From positions 60,366 through 76,976 of the forward strand of contig DECD01000043.1 in assembly GCA_002349055.1 (NCBI GenBank): a stretch of DNA of 16,611 nt. The letters run 5' to 3'. The translations under genes and the position numbers were made by a program. Below the pieces are notes generated by a model, which was given only the letters and a program-made list of their open reading frames with translations, ran no database searches and was not told where the DNA came from. Shown piece after piece: positions 1-6,522 of the stretch. The stretch is from Bacteroidales bacterium UBA2939 (GTDB taxonomy: Bacteria > Bacteroidota > Bacteroidia > Bacteroidales > P3). The first letter of the stretch is position 1; the number at the start of each line of letters is the position of its first letter.

Positions 1-915
1 GCCCTCGTCGAGACCGACGGCGACATGCAGAAAGCTATTGAGCTGCTCCGCCAGAAAGGCCAGAAGATGGCCGCCAAGCGCGCCGACCGCGACGCCAACG
101 AAGGCTGCGTCCTCGCCAAGACCACCGGCAACTTCGGCGCCCTCATCATGGTCAGCTGCGAGACCGACTTCGTCGCCACCAACGCCGGCTTCGTCGACTT
201 CACCAACAGCATTATCGACACCGCCATGGCTCAGCACATCACCACCAAGGAAGAGGTGCTCAACATGGACCTCAACGGTGCCAAGGTCGCTGACGCCATC
301 ACCGACCAGATCGCCAAGATCGGCGAGAAGATCGAACTGGCCCACTTCGAGACCATCGAGGCCGAGAAGGTCTATGCTTACGTCCATCCGGGCAACCGCA
401 TGGCCTCCATCGTCGGACTGAACAAGGCCGGTTACGACCAGGTCGGTCACGACATCGCCATGCAGGTTGTCGCCATGCGTCCCGTGGCCCTCGACGCCGA
501 GAGCGTGCCCCAGGAAATCAAGGACCAGGAGCTCCGCGTGGCCGTCGAGAAGACCAAGGAAGAGCTCATCGGCAAGGCCGTTGACGCCGCCCTCAAGAAA
601 GCCGGCATCAACCCCGCCCACGTCGATAGCGAGGAGCACATGGCCTCCAACATGGGCAAAGGCTGGATCACCGAGGAGCAGGTCAACCAGGCCCGCCAGA
701 TCAAAGAGCAGGTCGCTGCCGAGAAGGCCGCCCAGCTCAGCGAGCAGCAGATCAACCAGATTGCCAACGGCCGTCTGAACAAGTACTTCCAGGAGAACAC
801 CCTCATGGAGCAGGAGTACATCATGGAAGCCAAGGTGAAGGTGAAAGACTTCATCGCCAAGGCCGACAAGGATCTGAAGTGCACCGGCTTCAAGCGCCTC
901 GAACTTGGCGCTTAA
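1..915 (+). CDS. tsf: Elongation factor Ts (partial, 5' end outside window)
   Basis: EF-Ts is the guanine nucleotide exchange factor that recycles EF-Tu-GDP to EF-Tu-GTP during translation elongation in the cytoplasm. The open frame runs in from the left edge: its first residues, ALVETDGDMQKAIELLRQKG, are the conserved EF-Ts N-terminal UBA-like segment that normally follows CKK. About 25-30 N-terminal residues, including the true start, are therefore missing. The rest is intact: the dimerisation/core region with VSCETDFVATN, the VHPGNRMASIVGL segment, the AMRPVAL segment, and a normal C-terminus (CTGFKRLELGA) ending in TAA at 913-915. The first in-frame ATG in the window (25) is an internal Met, not the start. 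In most bacteria tsf follows rpsB; that gene would lie just outside. A hairpin terminator follows 15 bp after the stop. Confidence 0.97.
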   Translation, partial: ALVETDGDMQKAIELLRQKGQKMAAKRADRDANEGCVLAKTTGNFGALIMVSCETDFVATNAGFVDFTNSIIDTAMAQHITTKEEVLNMDLNGAKVADAITDQIAKIGEKIELAHFETIEAEKVYAYVHPGNRMASIVGLNKAGYDQVGHDIAMQVVAMRPVALDAESVPQEIKDQELRVAVEKTKEELIGKAVDAALKKAGINPAHVDSEEHMASNMGKGWITEEQVNQARQIKEQVAAEKAAQLSEQQINQIANGRLNKYFQENTLMEQEYIMEAKVKVKDFIAKADKDLKCTGFKRLELGA

Positions 916-930
916 AGCCAAACGGTACAT

Positions 931-974
931 ACACAAACAAAGGGCAATCCATACGGGTTGCCCTTTCTTTGTGT
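931..974. terminator. Bidirectional hairpin terminator between tsf and the TonB-like gene
   Basis: Perfect 9-bp stem AAAGGGCAA (939-947) / TTGCCCTTT (958-966). It is extended after one C/C mismatch by ACACAAA (931-937) / TTTGTGT (968-974). The arms are A-rich on one side and T-rich on the other, so it can end transcription in both directions. It sits between the convergent 3' ends of tsf (+) and the 997-1938 gene (-). Confidence 0.8.
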
Positions 975-996
975 CTCAAAAGGTCGCTAACGTACT

Positions 997-1938
997 TTAT
1001 CGGACGATGACTTTCACGCCGTCTTTCTCAAAGTATTGGAATGGAGGGTTGGCCGGATTAGGGTCGGGTGTGTATTCCTCTGGGCTAATAATGTCCTCGG
1101 AGCTAATTCTAACGGCGCCTTGCGTTGGCCAATTTTCTTTTGGGGGTGGGATACAATGTTTCCTGTCGAATAACACTGGCAGGTTGTACGGTACCCGAAC
1201 AGGTTTCCCTTTTTGCATACCGGGCTTCCATTGGGGCATCATTTTGACGATACGTATGGCTTCAGCGCCACAACCACCACCGATGTTACGGAGTAGGCGA
1301 GGGTTCAGTACCGTGCCGTCGGTGTCAATGACAAAGGAGACATACACCTTGCCATATATATTGTTTTCCGCCGCTATTCGCGGGTACTGCATATTGTCCT
1401 CAATAAACTTTTGCAAGGCCTCCATTCCGCCAGGGAACTCGGGGCCTTCGTCAACTTGTACGAAGAGAAGGTCTTTATCTATTTCACCCTCTACCAGCTC
1501 GCCATCATTCGGAATTACAGACTCGATAGGCAACGTATCATTAACATCATGCACTGTAAAACCACCAAGGTAGATGTCGTCAGGGAGCTCCGGTTCGCGC
1601 CACACTGGTTGGGCGCTGTCGGCCGTACGGGTGGTGTCAACGTTGGCAGGAGTAGTGTCGATGGTGAGCTGTGTCTTGCTGCCTTGGGGCGACGAAGGTC
1701 CGTTGCCGCATGAGGCGAGACCCAGTGCGAGGCCGGCGACAGTGGCCACCTTGCCAATGCGCAGACGGTCGGCCAGCGCGTTCTCCAGATACCGCACCTC
1801 GGCTTCGCATCTAGGGCAGGTGCCACGGCACTCGCCCTTGTAGGTGCACTCCTCTATCTCCAGAGAAATCTCATTCTCCTCGGCAATGCGCTTCCGCACC
1901 TCCTTCAGCTGGTTGCAGATGTTCTTCCCGTGTGTCAT
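997..1938 (-). CDS. TonB C-terminal-domain protein with Cys-rich N-terminus and C-terminal extension
   Basis: 313-residue protein of the TonB-like family. Residues 1-58 are charged and predicted cytoplasmic, with C8 and a C31-x5-C37-x3-C41-x2-C44 cluster that looks like a metal site. Residues 62-77 are hydrophobic and end in LASC, a lipobox-like sequence. A Thr/Pro/acidic linker follows. Residues 166-257 are a TonB C-terminal domain (FPGGMEALQKFI, GKVYVSFVIDTDGTV, MPQWKPGMQKGKPVRVPYNLP). A 56-residue tail rich in Pro and acidic residues ends KDGVKVIVR. The family typically couples inner-membrane energy to outer-membrane receptors, but no ExbB/ExbD genes are nearby, so the role is unassigned. 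The start at 1938 (MTHGKN) matches the paralogue upstream, where identity stops at the ATG; an in-frame ATG at 1956 with GGGGAA upstream is the alternative. It is probably co-transcribed with that paralogue, 69 bp away; no promoter is seen in the gap. Confidence 0.85.
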   Translation of the reverse strand: MTHGKNICNQLKEVRKRIAEENEISLEIEECTYKGECRGTCPRCEAEVRYLENALADRLRIGKVATVAGLALGLASCGNGPSSPQGSKTQLTIDTTPANVDTTRTADSAQPVWREPELPDDIYLGGFTVHDVNDTLPIESVIPNDGELVEGEIDKDLLFVQVDEGPEFPGGMEALQKFIEDNMQYPRIAAENNIYGKVYVSFVIDTDGTVLNPRLLRNIGGGCGAEAIRIVKMMPQWKPGMQKGKPVRVPYNLPVLFDRKHCIPPPKENWPTQGAVRISSEDIISPEEYTPDPNPANPPFQYFEKDGVKVIVR

Positions 1939-2007
1939 AGTGTTATCATTTATCATAATGTTGTTTCCCCGTAAACGGTTGGAAAATATTGTGTAAGCGC
2001 ACGATGA

Positions 2008-2658
2008 CTAGTCGTTCTTGGGGAGTTTAAAATTGACAGGCAGGTTGAACTGCACACGGACGGGAACGCCTCTCTGCTCGCCTGGCGACCATTTCGGCAT
2101 TGTCTTCACCAGGCGGATGGCTTCCTCGCCACAACCACTGCCGATGTCGCGCAAAACCTTGGGGTTGGTGACGGTGCCGTCCTTCTCAACAACAAAGGTG
2201 ACATACACCCTGCCCTCAATCCGTTTCTCCAGAGCTTCCTTAGGGTAGCGCAGACTGTCCTGTATGAATTTATAGAGAGCCTCCGTGCCACCAGGAAACA
2301 TGGGCTCAGTCTCTTGTATGCATCCTAACAATGGTCCGTCACCAATGTTGAGTCCAACGGTGTCGGATGCTTTGATGGAGATGTGCGGTGTCAGCTGCAC
2401 CCGATCTTCTTGTGCCGACACGGTGCTTCCCGCCATAAGGGCCAAGGCCACACCCGCCACGCGGACGACCTTGCCCAAAGATTGGCGGTCGGCCAGGGCG
2501 TTCTCCAAGTAGCGCACCTCGGCCTCGCAACGCGGACAGGTGCCGCGGCACTCGCCCTTGTAGGTGCACTCCTCTATCTCCAGAGAAATCTCATTCTCCT
2601 CGGCAATGCGCTTCCGCACCTCCTTCAACTGATTGCAGATGTTCTTCCCGTGGGTCAT
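2008..2658 (-). CDS. TonB C-terminal-domain protein with Cys-rich N-terminus (paralogue of 997-1938)
   Basis: 216-residue paralogue. Residues 1-58 match the neighbour at every position, including C8 and the C31/C37/C41/C44 cluster. Residues 62-82 are hydrophobic and end in STVSA-Q, like a type I signal peptide cleavage site rather than the lipobox of the neighbour. After a short linker, residues 121-211 form the TonB C-terminal domain (FPGGTEALYKFI, GRVYVTFVVEKDGTV, MPKWSPGEQRGVPVRVQFNLPVNF), and the protein ends there with no extension. The frame is open far upstream, but that part is antisense to rnhA and prmC. The ATG at 2658 was chosen because a TATCTTTG promoter lies at 2682-2675, giving a leader of only about 10 nt. 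It is the first gene of a two-gene minus-strand unit. Role not known; energy transduction or an envelope anchoring/sensing role are possible. Confidence 0.87.
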   Translation of the reverse strand: MTHGKNICNQLKEVRKRIAEENEISLEIEECTYKGECRGTCPRCEAEVRYLENALADRQSLGKVVRVAGVALALMAGSTVSAQEDRVQLTPHISIKASDTVGLNIGDGPLLGCIQETEPMFPGGTEALYKFIQDSLRYPKEALEKRIEGRVYVTFVVEKDGTVTNPKVLRDIGSGCGEEAIRLVKTMPKWSPGEQRGVPVRVQFNLPVNFKLPKND

Positions 2659-2674
2659 TGCATGATTTTTGATG

Positions 2675-2706
2675 CAAAGATACGACATTTTCTCCATGTG
2701 ACAAAA
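2675..2706 (-). promoter_or_regulatory. Bacteroidota promoter for the TonB-like pair
   Basis: On the minus strand, TATCTTTG (2682-2675) matches the -7 box TAnnTTTG. TTTTG (2706-2702) matches the -33 element, with a spacer of 19 nt, as in the family consensus. Expected transcription start is near 2668, about 10 nt before the ATG at 2658. Confidence 0.8.
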
Positions 2707-2720
2707 TTTTTGTATCTTTG
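2688..2720 (+). promoter_or_regulatory. Bacteroidota promoter for rnhA-prmC
   Basis: TATCTTTG (2713-2720) is a perfect -7 box. TTTTC (2688-2692), 20 nt upstream, is a near match to the -33 element. Expected start is near 2727, only about 7 nt before the rnhA ATG at 2734, so the message is almost leaderless. The -33 region overlaps that of the divergent promoter. Confidence 0.8.
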
Positions 2721-2733
2721 CACGCGGAAAACT

Positions 2734-3408
2734 ATGGCGAAGAAACAGAAATACTACGTGGTGTGGCAGGGCAGGAAGCCGGGCATCTACAGCGACTGGG
2801 ACGAGTGCAAGGAGCAGGTCGTGGGCGTGCAGGGGGCACAGTACAAGGGCTTCGACAGCATGGCCGAAGCTGAGGCGGCGAGCAGGCTGCCGTATAATAG
2901 TGTGGTCGCCAGCAACACTAGAATATCTAGAGAATCTAGTGCTTCTAGTGTTCTCGTCATCGACGAGAACGGCATGACCGCCGTGAAGCCCGGCACCGAA
3001 AACCCGCCCGTACTCGATGCCCTGGCCGTCGATGCCGCCTGCAGCGGCAACCCCGGCGTGATGGAGTACCAGGGCATCTACATCCCCACGCGCACCCGCG
3101 TCTTCCACTATCGCGCCGAGAAGGGCACCAACAATATCGGCGAGTTCCTGGCCATAGTGCACGGTCTGAGCTACCTCAAGAAGCACCGCCTCAACCAGAT
3201 TATCTACAGCGACTCCGTCAACGCCATCAGCTGGGTGCGGCAGAAGGTGTGCAAGAGCAAGCTGGTGGAGGACGCCAGCACCGCCGAGCTGTGGGACTAC
3301 ATCCACCGCGCCGAGAACTGGCTCCGCACCAACAGCTACACAACCGAGATACGCAAGTGGGACACCGACCGTTGGGGAGAAATCCCCGCAGATTTCGGCC
3401 GGAAGTAA
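2734..3408 (+). CDS. rnhA: Ribonuclease HI with N-terminal viroplasmin-like hybrid-binding domain
   Basis: 224-residue endonuclease that cuts the RNA strand of RNA:DNA hybrids (R-loops, replication primers). Residues 5-48 are the RNA:DNA hybrid-binding (viroplasmin-type) domain, seen as YYVVWQGRKPGIYSDW and the YKGFDSMAEAEAA helix. Residues 95-224 are the RNase H fold. The likely catalytic acidic residues are D100 (VDAACSGNPG), E137 (NNIGEFLAIVHGL), D160 (YSDSVNAISWV) and D220 (GEIPADFGRK, in the place of the NExAD motif). The linker at about residues 49-94 contains a Ser-rich stretch encoded by a CTAG nonamer repeat (2918-2948). The ATG at 2734 lies 13 nt after the -7 box and no better start exists. 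prmC follows after 31 bp and is probably co-transcribed. Confidence 0.93.
   Translation: MAKKQKYYVVWQGRKPGIYSDWDECKEQVVGVQGAQYKGFDSMAEAEAASRLPYNSVVASNTRISRESSASSVLVIDENGMTAVKPGTENPPVLDALAVDAACSGNPGVMEYQGIYIPTRTRVFHYRAEKGTNNIGEFLAIVHGLSYLKKHRLNQIIYSDSVNAISWVRQKVCKSKLVEDASTAELWDYIHRAENWLRTNSYTTEIRKWDTDRWGEIPADFGRK
2918..2948. repeat. CTAG-N5 nonamer array inside rnhA
   Basis: CTAG occurs at 2918, 2927, 2936 and 2945, spaced exactly 9 bp apart, separated by AATAT, AGAAT and TGCTT. Because 9 is a multiple of 3 the frame is kept, encoding TRISRESSASS in the linker between the hybrid-binding and RNase H domains. The first unit, ACTAGAATATCTAGA, differs by one base from the start of the array in uvrD (6739-6753). 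Confidence 0.85.
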
Positions 3409-3439
3409 TCTCCCGCCTGCGACGTAAACCATAAATCCA

Positions 3440-4324
3440 ATGAATACTCGTAATCTTCGTTTCCGTTCCAATAGGGTAAGAGATATCGTCAGCCTCTTCC
3501 ATGAGGAGCTGGACAGCATGTACGGCAGCGGCGAGGTGGGTGTGTTCCTCGACATGCTCTTCGAGGCCTTCCTCGGCTGGGACAAGGTGCGGCTGCTGAC
3601 CTCGAAGGAGCAGACCATCGACCAGAGCGACCTGCTGCGCTTCCACTGGGCGCTCGAAGATCTCAAACAATACCGCCCCATACAACATATCATAGGCTAT
3701 ACCGACTTTTGCGGCTGTCGCATCTCGGTGAGTCCCGACGTACTCATCCCCCGCCCCGAAACCGAAGAAATGGTCAACAGCCTCACCCCCGGCCCCTCTC
3801 CGCACGGAGAGGGGAGTAGAATTCTCGACTTGTGTACCGGCAGCGGCTGCATCGCCATAACCCTGAAAAAAACCTTTCCGAAGGCCGACGTGACAGCCGT
3901 GGACATCTCTCCTGCTGCACTGAAGATAGCGCTGGAGAACGCGAAAAACAACGGCGCAGACATCCGCTTCATGCAAGCCGATGTGCTTAATGGGGTTGAT
4001 GGGTTGAGTGGATCTTATGGGCTTATCGTCAGCAATCCGCCATACGTCATGGAGAAAGAGCGGGCACAGATGCAGCGCAACGTCCTAGATTACGACCCAG
4101 CTTTGGCCCTCTTCGTCCCCGACGACGATCCGCTGCGGTTCTACAAGGCAATAGCCAATATCGCCAAGGAACACCTGGCCGAGGACGGTATGCTTGTGGT
4201 GGAGATAAACGAATCTCTTGCCGACAAAACCTGCGAACTGTTCCATAAACAAGGCTTCAGTCCCGAAGTTCACGACGACTTCCGCGGCAAGCACCGCTGG
4301 GTCAGCGCTGTTTGGAATCCATGA
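3440..4324 (+). CDS. prmC: Release factor glutamine methyltransferase PrmC (HemK)
   Basis: 294-residue SAM-dependent N5-glutamine methyltransferase that modifies the GGQ glutamine of peptide release factors RF1/RF2 in the cytoplasm. The N-terminal helical domain covers about residues 1-85. The signature LIPRPETEEMV is at 102-112, the SAM-binding motif DLCTGSGCIAI at 130-140, and the catalytic NPPY at 199-202. Between the first two signatures, residues 115-126 (LTPGPSPHGEGS) are encoded by a REP-like palindrome and look like an insertion in a loop; the frame is kept. The gene starts 31 bp after rnhA at an ATG with no Shine-Dalgarno but with the A-rich upstream sequence common in this phylum. 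Its last 23 bp overlap the 3' end of dtd on the other strand. Identification is firm. Confidence 0.95.
   Translation: MNTRNLRFRSNRVRDIVSLFHEELDSMYGSGEVGVFLDMLFEAFLGWDKVRLLTSKEQTIDQSDLLRFHWALEDLKQYRPIQHIIGYTDFCGCRISVSPDVLIPRPETEEMVNSLTPGPSPHGEGSRILDLCTGSGCIAITLKKTFPKADVTAVDISPAALKIALENAKNNGADIRFMQADVLNGVDGLSGSYGLIVSNPPYVMEKERAQMQRNVLDYDPALALFVPDDDPLRFYKAIANIAKEHLAEDGMLVVEINESLADKTCELFHKQGFSPEVHDDFRGKHRWVSAVWNP
3782..3815. repeat. REP-like palindrome inserted in prmC
   Basis: CCCCTCTCC (3793-3801), loop GCAC, GGAGAGGGG (3806-3814), preceded by CTCACCCCCGG. On the coding strand of the host gene, the same element in uvrD (7254-7216) differs by about two bases over the shared block. Both copies are read in the same frame and give LTPxPSPxGEGS. 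Confidence 0.85.
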
Positions 4325-4754
4325 TGATGGTGACGGGGCCGTCGTTGACCAGCGACACCTGCATGTCGGCACCGAACTCGCCCGTCTGTATCTCTTTGCC
4401 GAAGAGGTCCTGTAGCTTGGCAACGAATTTCTCGTACATCGGCACGGCGAACTCCGGCCGCGAGGCGTGGATGTAGCTGGGGCGGTTGCCCTTCTTGGTC
4501 GAAGCCATGAGAGTAAACTGGCTCACCACCAGGATGCCGCTGCCGGCGACCTCTGTTATCGGCAGGTTCATCACCCCCTCGCCGTCGTCGAAGATACGCA
4601 TCTGCACCACCTTGCGGCAGAGATAGTCAATATCCTCGTCGGTATCCTCGTCGCAGATACCCACCAGAATCAGCAACCCCTCCCCTATCTCGCTTTTGCG
4701 ACGCGCTGCGATGTCTACCGCAGCCGACAGCACACGTTGAACCACCAGTTTCAT
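4302..4754 (-). CDS. dtd: D-aminoacyl-tRNA deacylase
   Basis: 150-residue Dtd enzyme that hydrolyses D-aminoacyl-tRNA (and glycyl-tRNA-Ala), a proofreading step that keeps D-residues out of proteins. The full length matches the family (about 145-150). It has the N-terminal MKLVVQRVLSAAV, the substrate-site motif SQFTLMAS near residue 80, and the cross-subunit motif NDGPVT (a variant of NxGPVT) near the C-terminus. It is the last gene of uvrD > CotH > dtd: its ATG lies 5 bp after the CotH stop, with no separate promoter. The 3' end overlaps prmC by 23 bp in convergent orientation, and no hairpin terminator separates them. Confidence 0.96.
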   Translation of the reverse strand: MKLVVQRVLSAAVDIAARRKSEIGEGLLILVGICDEDTDEDIDYLCRKVVQMRIFDDGEGVMNLPITEVAGSGILVVSQFTLMASTKKGNRPSYIHASRPEFAVPMYEKFVAKLQDLFGKEIQTGEFGADMQVSLVNDGPVTIIMDSKQR

Positions 4755-4759
4755 CGTTT

Positions 4760-6511
4760 CTAGTCTTTTATTTCCATTTTCATTATTTCGCCACTGTCCC
4801 TGCGCAAGAAATAGATTCCCTTGGGCATGGACTTCAGCTGTCCCTCGCGGCTTCCCGCGGGAAGCACCTGACGGCCGTAGCGGTCGTAGGCTGCAAAGCC
4901 TTCGCTCGGCGGCAACACCAGCCCGAAATACTGGGCATATTCGTTCACCATGGCCTCGGGCTCGGTGCGCAGGAAATCGTCAATCACCTCGACCGACATC
5001 CGCCACCGCAGCATCGACGACGGCTTGTCAAACCGCCGTATCTGGTACGGCACCTCGCTCTCCACCTGCCTCACAATGTCGGCCAGCATCGGCCCCGTAT
5101 GGCTGTAGGCAAAGTGGGTGCGCACAATCTCGCGCAGCCGTCCCATCGACCTCTCGAGGAACCTCCTGCTGCCAAAGAGGCGGCGGAAGAGCAGCGTGGA
5201 CCGCAGCGTGGTATGGGTGCTGGGGCCCGAGGCTTTGTAAGTCATATAGTCGAGGATGGCGGCATTGTCGGGGAACGACGAGAGTGCGCCGTCGGCATCG
5301 AAGAATATCCAACGCCACTTCCTGCCGGGAGCCGCCCACTGGCGCACATTGCTCACCGGCCAGTCGTCGTTGAGGATGAGTATCTGCATCAGCATGTAGT
5401 CCATCACGGCGTCGATGTCGACCTGCGAGGCCAGATAATCATAGTCCGCCTCGCGCTCAAGGTCGGCACCCTCAAGCCATCGGTACAGCTCGTCCCACCT
5501 CGTCGCCGTACCATTCTCCACCTCGTCGCCCCAGTAGGTCAGCAGGTCTACATCTTTGCTAGAGACATGGTGGCGTTCCTCCACGAAATGCTCGTCGGCC
5601 TTCTCCTCGAGAAAATAGATGCCCCAGTATTCACCGTTGATGAAGAGCACCACAGGTCGCGTGGCCAGGTGGTCGAAGCGCAGCGAGTCGGCAATCTGCT
5701 GGCAGAGCCAGTCCTCGATGCCGGTGCCGCTCCACGACGTGGACCACGGACGCAGCACCAGGCGGCGGTAGCTTCCTCGCGCCTGCTCGCCGAAGAATGG
5801 GTGGCGAAAAGTCCGCTCGCCATAGTCATTCCGGGCGTAGAGCGACAGGCCCTTCTGCGCCAGCACACGCTGGCTGTTGCCGTGGGCACGCAGGCCGCAG
5901 GTCTGCTCCATCACGCTGCCGTCCACATCATAGTAGGCAAACGACACCTCGCGCTCCCATTGGCGGCCGCGCTGAAAATAGTTACCCGTACTGTAGGCAT
6001 AGCGCGAGTCGTGGTACCATCCCGGCACAAAGAGTCCCGTGTCGTGGTCGAACAAACTGAGCGAGTCGGCGCACAGCGACACCACGGGCAGCGTAATCCT
6101 CCGCCCCAGCAGGCTGTCTATCAGATACGAGTGTGTCGTCACCGGCGAGCAGCGGTAGCCGTCGGTGTCGAAGGCTGCAGCACGCACCACGATGATTCGC
6201 TCCACCGCCTCAGGCGCAAACCAGCGGTCGGCAGGCACCGTGGGCACACGGTAGAGGCTAGAAGTCGAATAGCAGGCTTCCGTCAGCGCAATCGGTGCAC
6301 GGTAAAGCGTATCGCACTCCGTGGGCTCGTTGCCGTTCAAGGTGTAGTGTATCGTGTAGGGGCCCGCGCCCTGCGGGACGTAATCGAGCGTCATCGATAG
6401 GGTGAAGGTGTCGGCATAGAAGCCGCCTTCGTGCGAGAACGACACCACCTGTCCCGTGGCCGACGACAGCGCCGCCAGCAACAGAACAAAGTATATGCCA
6501 AGCGCTCGCAT
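4760..6511 (-). CDS. Exported CotH-kinase-family protein with possible type IX sorting-like C-terminus
   Basis: 583 residues. Residues 1-20 are a signal peptide (MRALGIYFVLLLAALSSATG). Residues 22-130 resemble the chitobiase/hexosaminidase C-terminal beta-sandwich (FSHEGGFYADTF, IHYTLNGNEPT). Residues about 140-470 are a CotH kinase domain, with LRAHGNSQR (208-215), NGEYWGIYFLEEKAD (292-306), NDDWPVSNVRQW (381-392) and WIFFDADGAL (401-410) as the likely kinase-like core motifs. CotH proteins are atypical protein kinases, first known from spore coats and also found in non-sporulating bacteria as secreted proteins. Residues about 535-583 (YDRYGRQV, then LKSMPKGIYFLR and MKMEIKD) resemble a Por/type IX sorting domain, which would place it at the cell surface. 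Substrate unknown. It starts 11 bp after uvrD and ends 5 bp before dtd, so it is probably co-transcribed with both; no functional link is evident. Confidence 0.88.
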   Translation of the reverse strand: MRALGIYFVLLLAALSSATGQVVSFSHEGGFYADTFTLSMTLDYVPQGAGPYTIHYTLNGNEPTECDTLYRAPIALTEACYSTSSLYRVPTVPADRWFAPEAVERIIVVRAAAFDTDGYRCSPVTTHSYLIDSLLGRRITLPVVSLCADSLSLFDHDTGLFVPGWYHDSRYAYSTGNYFQRGRQWEREVSFAYYDVDGSVMEQTCGLRAHGNSQRVLAQKGLSLYARNDYGERTFRHPFFGEQARGSYRRLVLRPWSTSWSGTGIEDWLCQQIADSLRFDHLATRPVVLFINGEYWGIYFLEEKADEHFVEERHHVSSKDVDLLTYWGDEVENGTATRWDELYRWLEGADLEREADYDYLASQVDIDAVMDYMLMQILILNDDWPVSNVRQWAAPGRKWRWIFFDADGALSSFPDNAAILDYMTYKASGPSTHTTLRSTLLFRRLFGSRRFLERSMGRLREIVRTHFAYSHTGPMLADIVRQVESEVPYQIRRFDKPSSMLRWRMSVEVIDDFLRTEPEAMVNEYAQYFGLVLPPSEGFAAYDRYGRQVLPAGSREGQLKSMPKGIYFLRRDSGEIMKMEIKD

Positions 6512-6522
6512 GAAGAAAAAGG

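Noticed and set aside
2659..3693. Upstream continuation of the minus-strand TonB-like frame (a 561-residue open frame)
   Set aside because: It is antisense to rnhA and prmC, which have clear family motifs. The promoter at 2682-2675 places the real start at 2658, and the paralogue starts at the same residue.
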